A stretch of 64,000 nucleotides of DNA, taken from assembly GCF_000427405.1 (NCBI RefSeq), contig NZ_KE386491.1:4726296-4790295 (forward strand), in the 5' to 3' direction. The notes beneath the pieces are model-generated. The model was given only the letters and a program-made list of their open reading frames with translations, did no database searches and had not been told where the DNA came from. Positions within the stretch are counted from its first letter, which is position 1, and every line of letters begins with the position of its first letter. The translations under genes and the position numbers were made by a program. Shown one piece after another: positions 9,901 to 16,398 of the stretch. The DNA comes from Flectobacillus major DSM 103. Its GTDB lineage: Bacteria > Bacteroidota > Bacteroidia > Cytophagales > Spirosomataceae.

Positions 9901-10472
9901 CTGAATTCAGTAATGATAAAATGGTTTCTTTTATTTTGGGTAGGATTTTTGAGTTAGGCTGGACAAAAGAGCTTTTTGGTAGTTTTGATTCTAGTTACGA
10001 TGAATATGAAAGAAAAAATATCCATATTCAAAGTATCGGCGAAAAGTATAGATGGATAGCATATTATGAATGTTTGGCAAGGATAGCCGACAATTTTCTT
10101 TATAGGAATAGGTGGAATGATGAAGAAAAGGAATCTCCTTTATTGGGAGCATGGCAAATTGATAAAAGAGATATTGACCCAACTATTACTTCTAGACCTA
10201 TAAAAATAGACACATGGAAAGAATATAAAAAAACATGGTGGTTCAATCTTCAATATAATAATTGGAATCACTCCAACTGGTATAAAAAAGAGGATGATTT
10301 GCCAAATATTAATACTTTGATACAAGTAAAAGATAGCATTGGAAGGTCATGGGTAATGGTTCAAGGATTTCCTCATTGGAAAAATAAGGAAGATGAAAAT
10401 GAGTATGATGACACCGATGTGAAATCTGTTAGAAAGGAGTTATGGTTTCATTTACGGTCTTATTTGATATAA
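6933..10472 (+). CDS. STAND/NLR-like NTPase, N-terminal and motor part
   Basis: This is a large signal-transducing P-loop ATPase of the NLR/Avs type, thought to sense an intruder and activate an effector. Residues 8-30 carry NSKNV...VHIGDK, matching the C-terminus of the preceding gene. A helical region (~40-170) follows. The motor has Walker A GDGGHGKS (222-229), Walker B LLFFIDALNE (D298) and an SVRS element (R333). Residues ~500-1179 are helical repeats, presumably the sensor. It lies 9 bp after the small putative effector gene. The reading frame ends early at ELWFHLRSYLI and appears to continue in another frame (10522-11061). Confidence 0.75.
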   Translation: MEEKVKVENSKNVIVNSEINAVDVHIGDKIYNTPKLELNKQWFENLLTKSINNLGERYSEELNFDLPIASVFNGIARNQKFKNELKEKVKIVLNKIGDLIKILKRSKVLNENLSKNIQELESKSIEINNWYKSIKWDDGGSLQYKVINSLINSLLKLVSEIQAIFDDLEALEPIPTNNYQSLKYNDEQYYLRQISTTGYQFGRFLDFNIFQLAERPYLLLSGDGGHGKSHLLADVARNHQSNGGFSILLLGQYFYKGEVWSEIFKQLSISTFHTKDELLTLLNEIGKVSGKRLLFFIDALNEGEGKTIWKSQLSGFLEDFKKYSWLGVIVSVRSTFLSLVVPENLRKDSNTLVHITHQGFRGYEYQASKRFFQYFGLQAPKIPLLTPEFTNPLFLLLFCKGLKKNGYTHIPEGMNGISKIIQFFFQGINKSLFDKFEFEPKINLANKCAESFAQSLSEQKQTFMNYDTAFLLLNNVVKTYFPFVQNCNILTELISEGLFKENVRYNRDNRETECVIEFNYERFGDYIITNLLVDKYIDPKNPSLAFKRNGNLSFVLESPNSYNEGIIEALSVILPEKISKELFEVVPKKYYSVESISHGFIKSLIWRREDTITGKSLEFTDVVQKNGFVREYVEVMISVCSNDKHLFNANHLHKILVNKTLPQRDDVWTTFINSQYSPQVDEEYEIGVIQRLVDWAWSEDNKSYLSEESIYLSAKTVTWFLTSPNRFLRDSSTKGLVCLLTNNLPIACRLIDDFKDINDPYILERLLAGCYGAIVRSEVNEMSKDLAQKVFDTFFIYGEPPVHLLTREYTRGICEFAIHHKLEIIGNVNFIYPPYKSVWEDPKMTAENCVKKYKIKNFVYDTATREDRGQNKLVLSTSDDFYDFNKYEIGRGSEFSAIEINSEKNYNDFYNSLTKNQRQLLNICKDCFKLFLNHPKTTEWEDRTLKILRVAEEYLLKILSESEVVKYKQVARPFFEAKFLSNVNRWNNMSEFSNDKMVSFILGRIFELGWTKELFGSFDSSYDEYERKNIHIQSIGEKYRWIAYYECLARIADNFLYRNRWNDEEKESPLLGAWQIDKRDIDPTITSRPIKIDTWKEYKKTWWFNLQYNNWNHSNWYKKEDDLPNINTLIQVKDSIGRSWVMVQGFPHWKNKEDENEYDDTDVKSVRKELWFHLRSYLI

Positions 10473-10521
10473 AGCTAAATTTATAAAATGGGCTTCCAAA
10501 CAGCGATTTTACAATAATTGG

Positions 10522-11061
10522 ATGAAACAGTCCAAAGAAACACGTCAGGTATTTAGTAGAGAATATTACTGGTCAAATTCTTATAAAACTAAAATGGATA
10601 TCAAAGACGTTTATTTAGATTGGCAGAGATTGAGCGATAGGCAGGCGGATAATTCATATCCATTTAAAGGGGTTGTGACAACCGATGAATATAAATGGGG
10701 TGAAAGTAAAGATGCGACATTGGGAGAAGATGGGAAATATTGCTATTTCAAACCTTCTCAAAGTCTATTCAATATTTTAGACTTATCATTCCATGGTGAT
10801 TTTGAATTTAAAAATTCAAAAGGGGAAATTGTATGTATAGACCCATCGGGTCGAGAAGAGGGTCTTTCTTGTCTTTTAGTTAGAAAAGATATACTTTTTG
10901 AAGCTATGGAAAAAGAAAACTTAGAGCTTGTATGGACAATTATTGGTGAAAAAATGATAACTCATCCAATAAATAGAGGACCCAGACTTTCTTTTTCAGG
11001 ATGCTGTTTTTTTAATGAAAAAGATAACATTGAAAATAGATTAAGTTTTGAATATTGGTGA
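10522..11061 (+). CDS. Displaced C-terminal part of the NTPase
   Basis: These 179 residues from the first ATG (about 196 counting the open frame upstream) lack an own domain start. They begin in mid-domain with MKQSKETRQVFSREYYWS and contain CLLVRKDILFEAMEKENLE and WTIIGEKMI, which I recall as typical of the extreme C-terminus of large STAND ATPases. I therefore regard them as the frameshifted end of the gene at 6933 rather than an independent gene. Translation as a separate small protein cannot be excluded. Confidence 0.5.
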   Translation: MKQSKETRQVFSREYYWSNSYKTKMDIKDVYLDWQRLSDRQADNSYPFKGVVTTDEYKWGESKDATLGEDGKYCYFKPSQSLFNILDLSFHGDFEFKNSKGEIVCIDPSGREEGLSCLLVRKDILFEAMEKENLELVWTIIGEKMITHPINRGPRLSFSGCCFFNEKDNIENRLSFEYW

Positions 11062-11108
11062 TAAGATACGAATATAGTTCTAATATTATAAAAGAGAAAG
11101 ATAGAAAA

Positions 11109-11750
11109 ATGGGAGCGATGAATTGGTATCAAATGTACGAGATAGATACAAGTACAATTTGGCATGAAGCAATAGGTGCTGAAAATATATCAGAAAGCTG
11201 TTATGGTGAATTACTAAGTCAATTTGAATCTCTGATGTTAGAGAATAAGGAGAAATATACAAGTAACATTGATAAAGAAGAATATGATGTTCAACGACAT
11301 TTTCACTTTGTTAGATTATGCGAAAGATATTGGAATCATGATACAAATAAAAAACTTACAAATTTCCAAAAAGTACATTTAGGATATGTAGTTAGAGCCA
11401 ATAACTCACTTGGAGGTCTTAAATACAAGTCTTGGAAAAATCAAATTGAAGAAGTTTTAAAGAAGCAACTTCCAGATATTATAAAAGGAAATGATATCGA
11501 AACCACAAGGCTTTTAGCTGATGAAAACCTATTGGCTGATTCTTCTCAAGAAGAAAGGGAGGAGTGGATACAGTATCAAATGACTAGACATGCTCCTCAT
11601 AATATTAGGCTCTGTAAGGATGATGTAGAGGAAGCGTACAGATGGACTTATGATATTTATTGGTTTAGACACAGTCGTATTATCCTAACTTATAAAAATG
11701 ATGATATTGATGAGAAAAGATATTTTACCTTTTTTTTGCATGGGCAGTAG
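11109..11750 (+). CDS. Hypothetical protein, downstream of NTPase
   Basis: The family is not recognised. The frame is open from a TTG at 11055, but ATG 11109 (MGAMNWYQMYEID) is the more usual start, giving 213 aa. It is a soluble, acidic, Trp/Tyr-rich protein with no signal peptide or membrane segment. It may be co-transcribed with the NTPase because its frame overlaps the end of the displaced C-terminus. The next gene follows within 3 bp. Its role in the NTPase unit is unknown. Confidence 0.5.
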   Translation: MGAMNWYQMYEIDTSTIWHEAIGAENISESCYGELLSQFESLMLENKEKYTSNIDKEEYDVQRHFHFVRLCERYWNHDTNKKLTNFQKVHLGYVVRANNSLGGLKYKSWKNQIEEVLKKQLPDIIKGNDIETTRLLADENLLADSSQEEREEWIQYQMTRHAPHNIRLCKDDVEEAYRWTYDIYWFRHSRIILTYKNDDIDEKRYFTFFLHGQ

Positions 11751-11752
11751 CT

Positions 11753-12298
11753 GTGCTTGATTTAGAACAGTTAGACGATTTTTTAAAATATCATTTTAAA
11801 AATAACTTTAACAATGATTGGAATGAGTTTGGCAAATTTCTTGAGATTTTATTGATGAAACATAGTAAAATACTTATAAATTCAAATCAAGTTCAATTAA
11901 TAAGAAAGTACTTAGACAGTAATCCTTATAAGGTTTTTATCGTTGAAAGTAATATTAAGGTAGAATTAGAAGAGGAGAAGCAAAAATTAGGAAGAAAACC
12001 CAAGCTCAAAATAGAAATTCCTAAACCTGTTGCAAGAACGAAAGGAGATAGAAAAACTATTTTTACTAGTGAGGATACTGCAAAATTATTCTCATATTTA
12101 GCACAATTAAATTGTATTTTCAACAACCCAACAGATATGAGCAAAGCTTCTTTTGCAAAAGCTATAGAAGTACTTACAGGTTTTTCATCCAAGCAAATAG
12201 AAGAATTCCTAATTTACGAGAATAATACTCCTAGAAATAAAAGTGAAAAAAAGAAGTTACTAGATAATATCAATGGGTTGATTTTAAATAATTTATAG
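11753..12298 (+). CDS. Hypothetical protein, possible island maintenance gene
   Basis: The start is uncertain; a GTG at 11753 directly follows the previous stop. The 181 residues have a helical N-terminal half, a Lys-rich linker (KLGRKPKLKIEIPKP) and a helical C-terminal half (FSYLAQLNCIFNNPTDMSKASFAKAIEVLTGFSSKQIEEF). That second half resembles small proteins I associate with Bacteroidota mobile elements, but no family can be named. It is the last gene before the xis-like module. Confidence 0.45.
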   Translation: MLDLEQLDDFLKYHFKNNFNNDWNEFGKFLEILLMKHSKILINSNQVQLIRKYLDSNPYKVFIVESNIKVELEEEKQKLGRKPKLKIEIPKPVARTKGDRKTIFTSEDTAKLFSYLAQLNCIFNNPTDMSKASFAKAIEVLTGFSSKQIEEFLIYENNTPRNKSEKKKLLDNINGLILNNL

Positions 12299-12370
12299 TT
12301 GTATTTGGGGTGCTGTTAATATTAGTGGTACCCCACTACTAAATCAACAACCACAAAAAAACAATAAAAC

Positions 12371-12422
12371 TTTGTGTCATCGAAAGGGACAACACACCAT
12401 CCCCCTGAGTAGACGACACAAA
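12371..12422. promoter_or_regulatory. Inverted repeat overlapping xis-like start codon
   Basis: The arms TTTGTGTC (12371-12378) and GACACAAA (12415-12422) are perfect complements. The right arm ends on the A of the ATG. It could be an operator for the gene's own product or an RNA hairpin that masks the start. Confidence 0.4.
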
Positions 12423-12754
12423 TGGAAATATCCTCCAAATTAATCTTAGTAACTCCAGAAGAATTAGTATCACTAATTCAGCATTCCGTTCGCCAAGTCA
12501 TTGCTGAGCAAACACCAAAATCTTTAGGAACAGCCGACAAGCCTTTGTCGATAGATGAAGCTTCTTCATTTTTAAATATTCCGAAATCAACACTGTATCA
12601 ATTTACTTCCTCTAGGAAAATCCCTTTTCAAAAAATTGGCAAGAAGATTCTTTTCTTCAAAGCAGACCTTATCCAGTGGGTCGAATCTGGTAAAAAGAAA
12701 ACTCGAAAGGAAATCGAAGAAGAGGTTTTTGGTAAGAAAGGAGGCTTACGATGA
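12422..12754 (+). CDS. Excisionase-family HTH protein
   Basis: This is a 110-residue DNA-binding protein. Residues ~42-92 are a winged HTH of the MerR/excisionase type: PLSIDEASSFLNIPKSTLYQFTSSRKIPFQKIGKKILFFKADLIQWV, the form found in Bacteroidota element excisionases. The C-terminus is a charged helix. It probably directs excision or regulates the module. The stop overlaps the next gene's start (ATGA), so it begins an operon with 12751 and 13148. Confidence 0.8.
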   Translation: MEISSKLILVTPEELVSLIQHSVRQVIAEQTPKSLGTADKPLSIDEASSFLNIPKSTLYQFTSSRKIPFQKIGKKILFFKADLIQWVESGKKKTRKEIEEEVFGKKGGLR

Positions 12755-13170
12755 ATAATCCTTATAAACAAGCAGATACTAAAGCTTTTGTTTTGTATTG
12801 GGAGGAAGCATTTGCTCAAAGCTTTTTTCATGTAGAAAACCTACTTGATGCTAAATGTAAATATCTGGAAAAGCTAAGAAAAATGCTTTTTGATGAAATG
12901 AAGGAAGATGTTTCTGTGAGAATTAAAAATTTAGAGACAGAAATCAATCAAATCATTGGTCTATTGGATATGGTACAACTTCTAAAGACGGCATATCTTG
13001 AAGAAACGGCACAAATCGCAACACTTTTGTCGAACCTAACGTGTGAAAAACAAGTGCTACTGCTTCAAAATCAGGAATTAAGGGAGCGTAATGATTTACA
13101 AGATAATCTCATTAATCTACTTCTAAGTCGATGTTTTACAACCCTAAATGAAGAAAATGATGAATACTGA
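12751..13170 (+). CDS. Coiled-coil hypothetical protein of the mobility module
   Basis: This is 139 residues, almost wholly helical with heptad-like spacing (residues ~30-130), and has no recognised domain. It overlaps the excisionase-like gene by 4 bp and the ATPase gene by 23 bp, showing tight translational coupling. Small coiled-coil genes at this position are common in Bacteroidota mobilisable elements, but the function is unknown. Confidence 0.65.
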   Translation: MNNPYKQADTKAFVLYWEEAFAQSFFHVENLLDAKCKYLEKLRKMLFDEMKEDVSVRIKNLETEINQIIGLLDMVQLLKTAYLEETAQIATLLSNLTCEKQVLLLQNQELRERNDLQDNLINLLLSRCFTTLNEENDEY

Positions 13171-14290
13171 TAAATATAAGCAATACCTCAATCCTGAACA
13201 GATTAGCACAGTAGTTCACGAAAAGACTAACATTGCAAAGATTCTGGCAACACAGGAAAAGATACAATCTAATAGCTGTAAAACGATTGCGTTTAGCTCT
13301 CCCATCATTACGTATAATGAAACAGGTGTTGTTTTTCCTAACACCATAAATATTATTCAAGGTAAAAAGGGTGTACATAAACCAAGGTTAACGGAGATTT
13401 TTTGTGGATTGATGTTGCAAAGAAATATTACCCAATCAAGCCATCGGTTTTTAGGGATGAAACGAAATGCTATGCAGAAATCGGTTGTGCTTTATGTTGA
13501 TACAGAACGTAATATCAATGACCAATTTCCTTATGCTATTCAAAAAATCAAGCTACTTTCAGGCTATTCGATAGAAGATAAACCCGAAAATTTAGATTAC
13601 ATATCGTTAATTGATATTCCTCGAAGTGAAAGGTTTGATACGTTAAATGAGTATATCAAAAGGTTTAGAACACGATATGATATATATAATCTCTTCATTG
13701 TGTTCGATGTCGTGACTGACTGCGTTGAGAACTTTAATGATGTAAGAGAAAGCCTTAGACTTGTTGATATGCTCAATGAAACCATTAACACCTATAATGT
13801 TACTTTTCTTTGTGTAATTCATGAAAATCCTTCAGCAGGTAACGACAAAGGTCGTGGACACCTTGGTACGGAATTAAATAATAAGGCTTCACAAGTTATA
13901 CAGATAGGCTTTGAAAAGGATAATCAAGGAAACGATACAGACTTGATACGTTTAAAGTTCTTACACTCAAGAAATACTAAGAGATTAGACCCAATTTACG
14001 TACAGTATTCAGAAGAAACAAAAGGGTTAGTCCTTGCTAGCAGTGACTTTATTAATGAAAAGCTAGCCATGAAGAAAAGTAAGGCACAGATAGCAGACAT
14101 TCAAAATTGGCTTACAGATAATATGAAGGAACCCAAAAGTAAAAAAGAGTTGATTGAGTTGATTACGGAGGCTTTTGATTGTGGTTCGAGGATAGTTGAG
14201 GATAGGCTCAAGGAGCTAGATGACAAGGGATTTATTGAACGATTTACGGTGGGGAAGAGTGCACATTACAAATTAATTATTCCATTTTAA
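13148..14290 (+). CDS. RepA/DnaB-like RecA-fold ATPase of mobile element
   Basis: This looks like the RecA-type ATPase often encoded beside xis in Bacteroidota elements and related to plasmid RepA helicases. The P-loop is degenerate: INIIQGKKGVHKPRL in place of GxxxxGKS/T, although a Lys is kept. Strands VVLYVDTE and LFIVFDVVTD follow, then VTFLCVIHENPSAGNDKGRG, a RecA-like loop. The C-terminal ~80 residues are a winged-helix domain (EPKSKKELIELITEAFDCGSRIVEDRLKELDDKGFIERF). The length is 380 aa. It could drive element replication during transfer or excision. ATPase activity is uncertain because of the P-loop. Confidence 0.7.
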   Translation: MKKMMNTDKYKQYLNPEQISTVVHEKTNIAKILATQEKIQSNSCKTIAFSSPIITYNETGVVFPNTINIIQGKKGVHKPRLTEIFCGLMLQRNITQSSHRFLGMKRNAMQKSVVLYVDTERNINDQFPYAIQKIKLLSGYSIEDKPENLDYISLIDIPRSERFDTLNEYIKRFRTRYDIYNLFIVFDVVTDCVENFNDVRESLRLVDMLNETINTYNVTFLCVIHENPSAGNDKGRGHLGTELNNKASQVIQIGFEKDNQGNDTDLIRLKFLHSRNTKRLDPIYVQYSEETKGLVLASSDFINEKLAMKKSKAQIADIQNWLTDNMKEPKSKKELIELITEAFDCGSRIVEDRLKELDDKGFIERFTVGKSAHYKLIIPF

Positions 14291-14293
14291 CAT

Positions 14294-14337
14294 GTTCGCA
14301 CTCGCAAAGTCATATATATGGGTCTGCGAATGCGAGC
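14294..14337. promoter_or_regulatory. Inverted repeat before small HTH gene
   Basis: Two 13-base arms (14294-14306 and 14325-14337) match at 11 positions. They lie between the ATPase stop and the likely start at 14358. It could be an operator or a weak hairpin, and it argues against starting the HTH gene at 14292. Confidence 0.4.
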
Positions 14338-14357
14338 GTATAAAAGCTCTCAATATT

Positions 14358-14546
14358 ATGTCTGATACAAATAAGTTTCCTCCGATGAATAGAACGGAGT
14401 TAGCTCGAAAATATAAGGTAAGCCTACCTACTTTTAATAAATGGCTTGGATTAATCTCGAATCTTGTTCTGATTGAAAATCAAAGGATATTCACTCCTAA
14501 GCAAGTGGAGTTAATCATAAACCATCTAGGAGAGCCCCCTGACTGA
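14358..14546 (+). CDS. Small HTH protein
   Basis: I prefer ATG 14358 (MSDTNKFPPMNRTELARKYK) over the upstream ATG 14292, because the intervening stretch is an inverted repeat and encodes an unlikely N-terminus. The 62 residues contain a helix-turn-helix (RTELARKYKVSLPTFNKWL) and a second helical segment. It is the kind of small DNA-binding protein found in Bacteroidota elements, probably a regulator of the mobility region. The target could be the repeats directly downstream. Confidence 0.55.
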   Translation: MSDTNKFPPMNRTELARKYKVSLPTFNKWLGLISNLVLIENQRIFTPKQVELIINHLGEPPD

Positions 14547-14560
14547 CTCATGTAAACAGC

Positions 14561-14610
14561 ATGAATTAACTTCAATTAATTCGAATTAACGCATATTAAC
14601 CCTCGTTAAC
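14561..14610 (+). repeat. Five tandem 10-bp repeats NNNAATTAAC
   Basis: Five decamers in exact register end in ATTAAC, ATTAAT, ATTAAC, ATTAAC and GTTAAC. The variable triplet comes first. The 10-bp period puts all copies on one face of the helix. They lie between the small HTH gene and the RHH-protein gene and could be iterons, an oriT element or an operator array. Confidence 0.75.
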
Positions 14611-14635
14611 CCAAAGGTGGTTTTCGAGGGTTAAT
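14595..14635. other. Hairpin overlapping decamer repeats; candidate oriT or terminator
   Basis: The arms ATTAACCCTCG (14595-14605) and CGAGGGTTAAT (14625-14635) are perfectly complementary over 11 bp with a 19-base loop. The right side runs into TTATTTTT. It can serve as a terminator for the upstream operon; its overlap with the decamers also suggests a transfer origin. Confidence 0.55.
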
Positions 14636-14681
14636 TATTTTTAAACCAGTAAGTTAATAACGATTAATCTAATATTAAGCA

Positions 14682-15101
14682 ATGAACGAAATTAGAACAG
14701 GGAGAGCATTACAGTTGGAAGGACTCCAATATGCTACCAACAAAGTAACCTTAGGCTTCAAGTGTGAAGCTCGAACTAAAATAGAATTGGCACAAGAGGC
14801 TCAGCAAATGGGAATGACTTTGAGTGAGTATGTAGACACTATCATATCAACCCGAAAGCAGCAAACAAAATCAGACAACAACTCTGAGTTGGAGACATTG
14901 TTATCTCAACAAAAAGCCGACCTTCATCATTTTAAAAGGAAAGTCGATTTTTATGAAAATGAGTTATTGCAAAACGCATTTCAACTGCGTAAAGGTCAGA
15001 CTCTCGAATACAGAAATATCTATGGAGAGACCGTAAGTAAAACGATTACCCAGATTGAGGATATTTACACCATCTTATTAGACACCGTTAAACTCTCGTA
15101 A
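14682..15101 (+). CDS. Ribbon-helix-helix-like protein, possible mobilisation accessory
   Basis: This is a 139-residue protein. Residues ~20-55 (KVTLGFKCEARTKIELAQEAQQMGMTLSEYVDTII) have the strand-helix-helix pattern of RHH DNA-binding proteins such as MobC or TraY. A coiled coil follows (~65-95), and then a small C-terminal domain. It lies directly after the decamer array and hairpin, as expected for an oriT-binding accessory protein. No relaxase follows, so the transfer module may be incomplete. It is probably co-transcribed with the 76-aa membrane protein 2 bp downstream. Confidence 0.55.
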   Translation: MNEIRTGRALQLEGLQYATNKVTLGFKCEARTKIELAQEAQQMGMTLSEYVDTIISTRKQQTKSDNNSELETLLSQQKADLHHFKRKVDFYENELLQNAFQLRKGQTLEYRNIYGETVSKTITQIEDIYTILLDTVKLS

Positions 15102-15103
15102 TC

Positions 15104-15334
15104 ATGTTCGAAATAATTTCTAATCCGTTTGAAAATGTGGGCGAAAGTCTATCAGGTTTAGCTATTGAGAAAGCTATTGAAGTAGTCACACCATCTACCA
15201 GTAAAGGCTTTGGAGTGCTACGTATGTTATTGATTTTGTTACTCTTGGTGTTCGGAGTATTTTTTTATATCATCTTCTACTACTTGCCTAAGCAAAAGAG
15301 GGAGGAAGAGGACGTTGAGGGAGGTATAGAGTAA
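15104..15334 (+). CDS. Small single-pass membrane protein
   Basis: The 76 residues have one strong membrane helix (~43-65, LLILLLLVFGVFFYIIFYYL) followed by a charged tail (KQKREEEDVEGG). The N-terminal part is polar. It starts 2 bp after the RHH gene and is probably in the same operon. No family is recognised. It could anchor a mobility complex or be an unrelated small inner-membrane protein. Confidence 0.55.
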   Translation: MFEIISNPFENVGESLSGLAIEKAIEVVTPSTSKGFGVLRMLLILLLLVFGVFFYIIFYYLPKQKREEEDVEGGIE

Positions 15335-15366
15335 CAACATTACCACCATTTTCTTTTCCATATATA

Positions 15367-15411
15367 GCTAATTTTAAGGCCTGATGGTTATTTTCAAACC
15401 TTAAAATTAGC
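15367..15411. terminator. Hairpin terminator between convergent genes
   Basis: Perfect 13-bp arms GCTAATTTTAAGG (15367-15379) and CCTTAAAATTAGC (15399-15411) lie between the plus-strand small membrane gene and the minus-strand VWA gene. It probably works in both directions. Confidence 0.7.
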
Positions 15412-15449
15412 ACTTTCTCTGGTAGTAAATGCTAGGATGAAATTTGACT

Positions 15450-16300
15450 TTAGAATGAGGCAAGTTGCACCTTATTCTCTAAAATATTCCCCCGAACGAT
15501 AAATGTACTTTGTCGTATTTTCATCTCATTCAACCATTTTTTCCATAAGGCAATAATGATACTTTGTTCTTGTAATGCCATATTTTTGGGATGAATCTCA
15601 GCTACACATACTTGAAGATTTCCAAAGCTACTTTTTACGGGTATGATTCCTTCTTCGGGTGAGTTCAATACTTGTTGCCAATTGGTTAAATTCCTCAATC
15701 TGTTAATCATTCTTGAATCAGTTGTTCTGTTACCGTTTTTTCCAACAAATCTATTACTCTCAAAATCAAGATAACCATCGGTTAAAATAAACAATTTATT
15801 CAGCCCATTTTTTAGTAAACTTTGCGGTAAAAAATCGTTGAAGCTACGCCAAGTGTCAGCTCCCATAAAATCAGTCGTTTTAGTTCTTTTCTCTATGGCT
15901 GCTTTGTATAAAGTTGTAAGTAATGCTGGAAGACTCTTTTTAAAAGCTTCCATTTTATTCTTTTTTGTGAAGTTGGAATACTCTTTAAATCAATGAAAAG
16001 GTTTTGTGTATAAATATCGTTATCGATACCCCCTTCTTGCGGAATGATGTTGATTTGAAAAACATCTTCTGAGAAAATATAAAAATTCCCCTTGACTATT
16101 TTTTCAAATTCTGCAAAGACCGATTGAATCAATACCTTGTCTCTATCTGCTTGTTGTGGTAGCAAAAGCCTGTCCGATAAATCAAGTAAAATGATGTATT
16201 TTTGAGGAGGTGGATTTTTGGCTGCCTGTCCAAAAGTGTGTGAAAATGACCTAAGTAGCAGTATCAGCATTATGACTGAAAGTCGGATAATCGTTTTCAT
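15450..16300 (-). pseudogene. Exported VWA-domain protein split by a frameshift
   Basis: Two overlapping minus-strand frames (16300-15893 and 15953-15450) together make one von Willebrand A domain. The first has a signal peptide ending in FGQA and the first metal-site strand YIILLDLSDR. The second has the matching KLFILTDGYLDF strand, and its start ATG lies inside the first frame. The frames meet at a run of six As (within CAAAAAAG on the minus strand, near 15962-15969). A -1 slip on AAA, or one extra A, gives a continuous ~280-aa protein. Real mutation, slippage and sequencing error are all possible. A hairpin at 16341-16388 separates it from the upstream gene. Confidence 0.6.
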
Positions 16301-16340
16301 ATTCTTGATGGTTATAATGAGTTTTAGTTTACTTTAGAGT

Positions 16341-16388
16341 AAAATGCCATAGCTTTTTAGAAAAAGGCTCAAATCACTATGGCATTTT
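16341..16388 (-). terminator. Hairpin between membrane gene and VWA gene
   Basis: 12-bp arms AAAATGCCATAG (16341-16352) and CTATGGCATTTT (16377-16388) are followed on the minus strand by Ts. It probably terminates or attenuates transcription after the 16399-17622 gene. Confidence 0.65.
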
Positions 16389-16398
16389 AGCGAGGCTA

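Larger units (their letters stand above)
6933..11061 (+). pseudogene. STAND/NLR-like NTPase, full extent with frameshift near 10465
   Basis: The two ORFs 6933-10472 and 10522-11061 look like one ~1370-residue protein. The second frame is open back to a TGA at 10465-10467 and reads YKAKFIKWASKQRFYNNW before its first ATG, continuing naturally from the end of the first frame (ELWFHLRSYL). The downstream part (FSREYYWS..., CLLVRKD, WTIIGEK) is, from memory of the family, like the C-terminus of large Avs-like NTPases. One indel of +1 or -2 near 10455-10468 would join them. No slippery run is visible there, so a real mutation or a sequencing error is more likely than programmed frameshifting. Confidence 0.6.

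Noticed and set aside
14561-14610. Short regular repeats considered as a CRISPR array
   Set aside because: The period is only 10 bp with 3-base variable parts; there are no spacers of CRISPR length and no cas genes.
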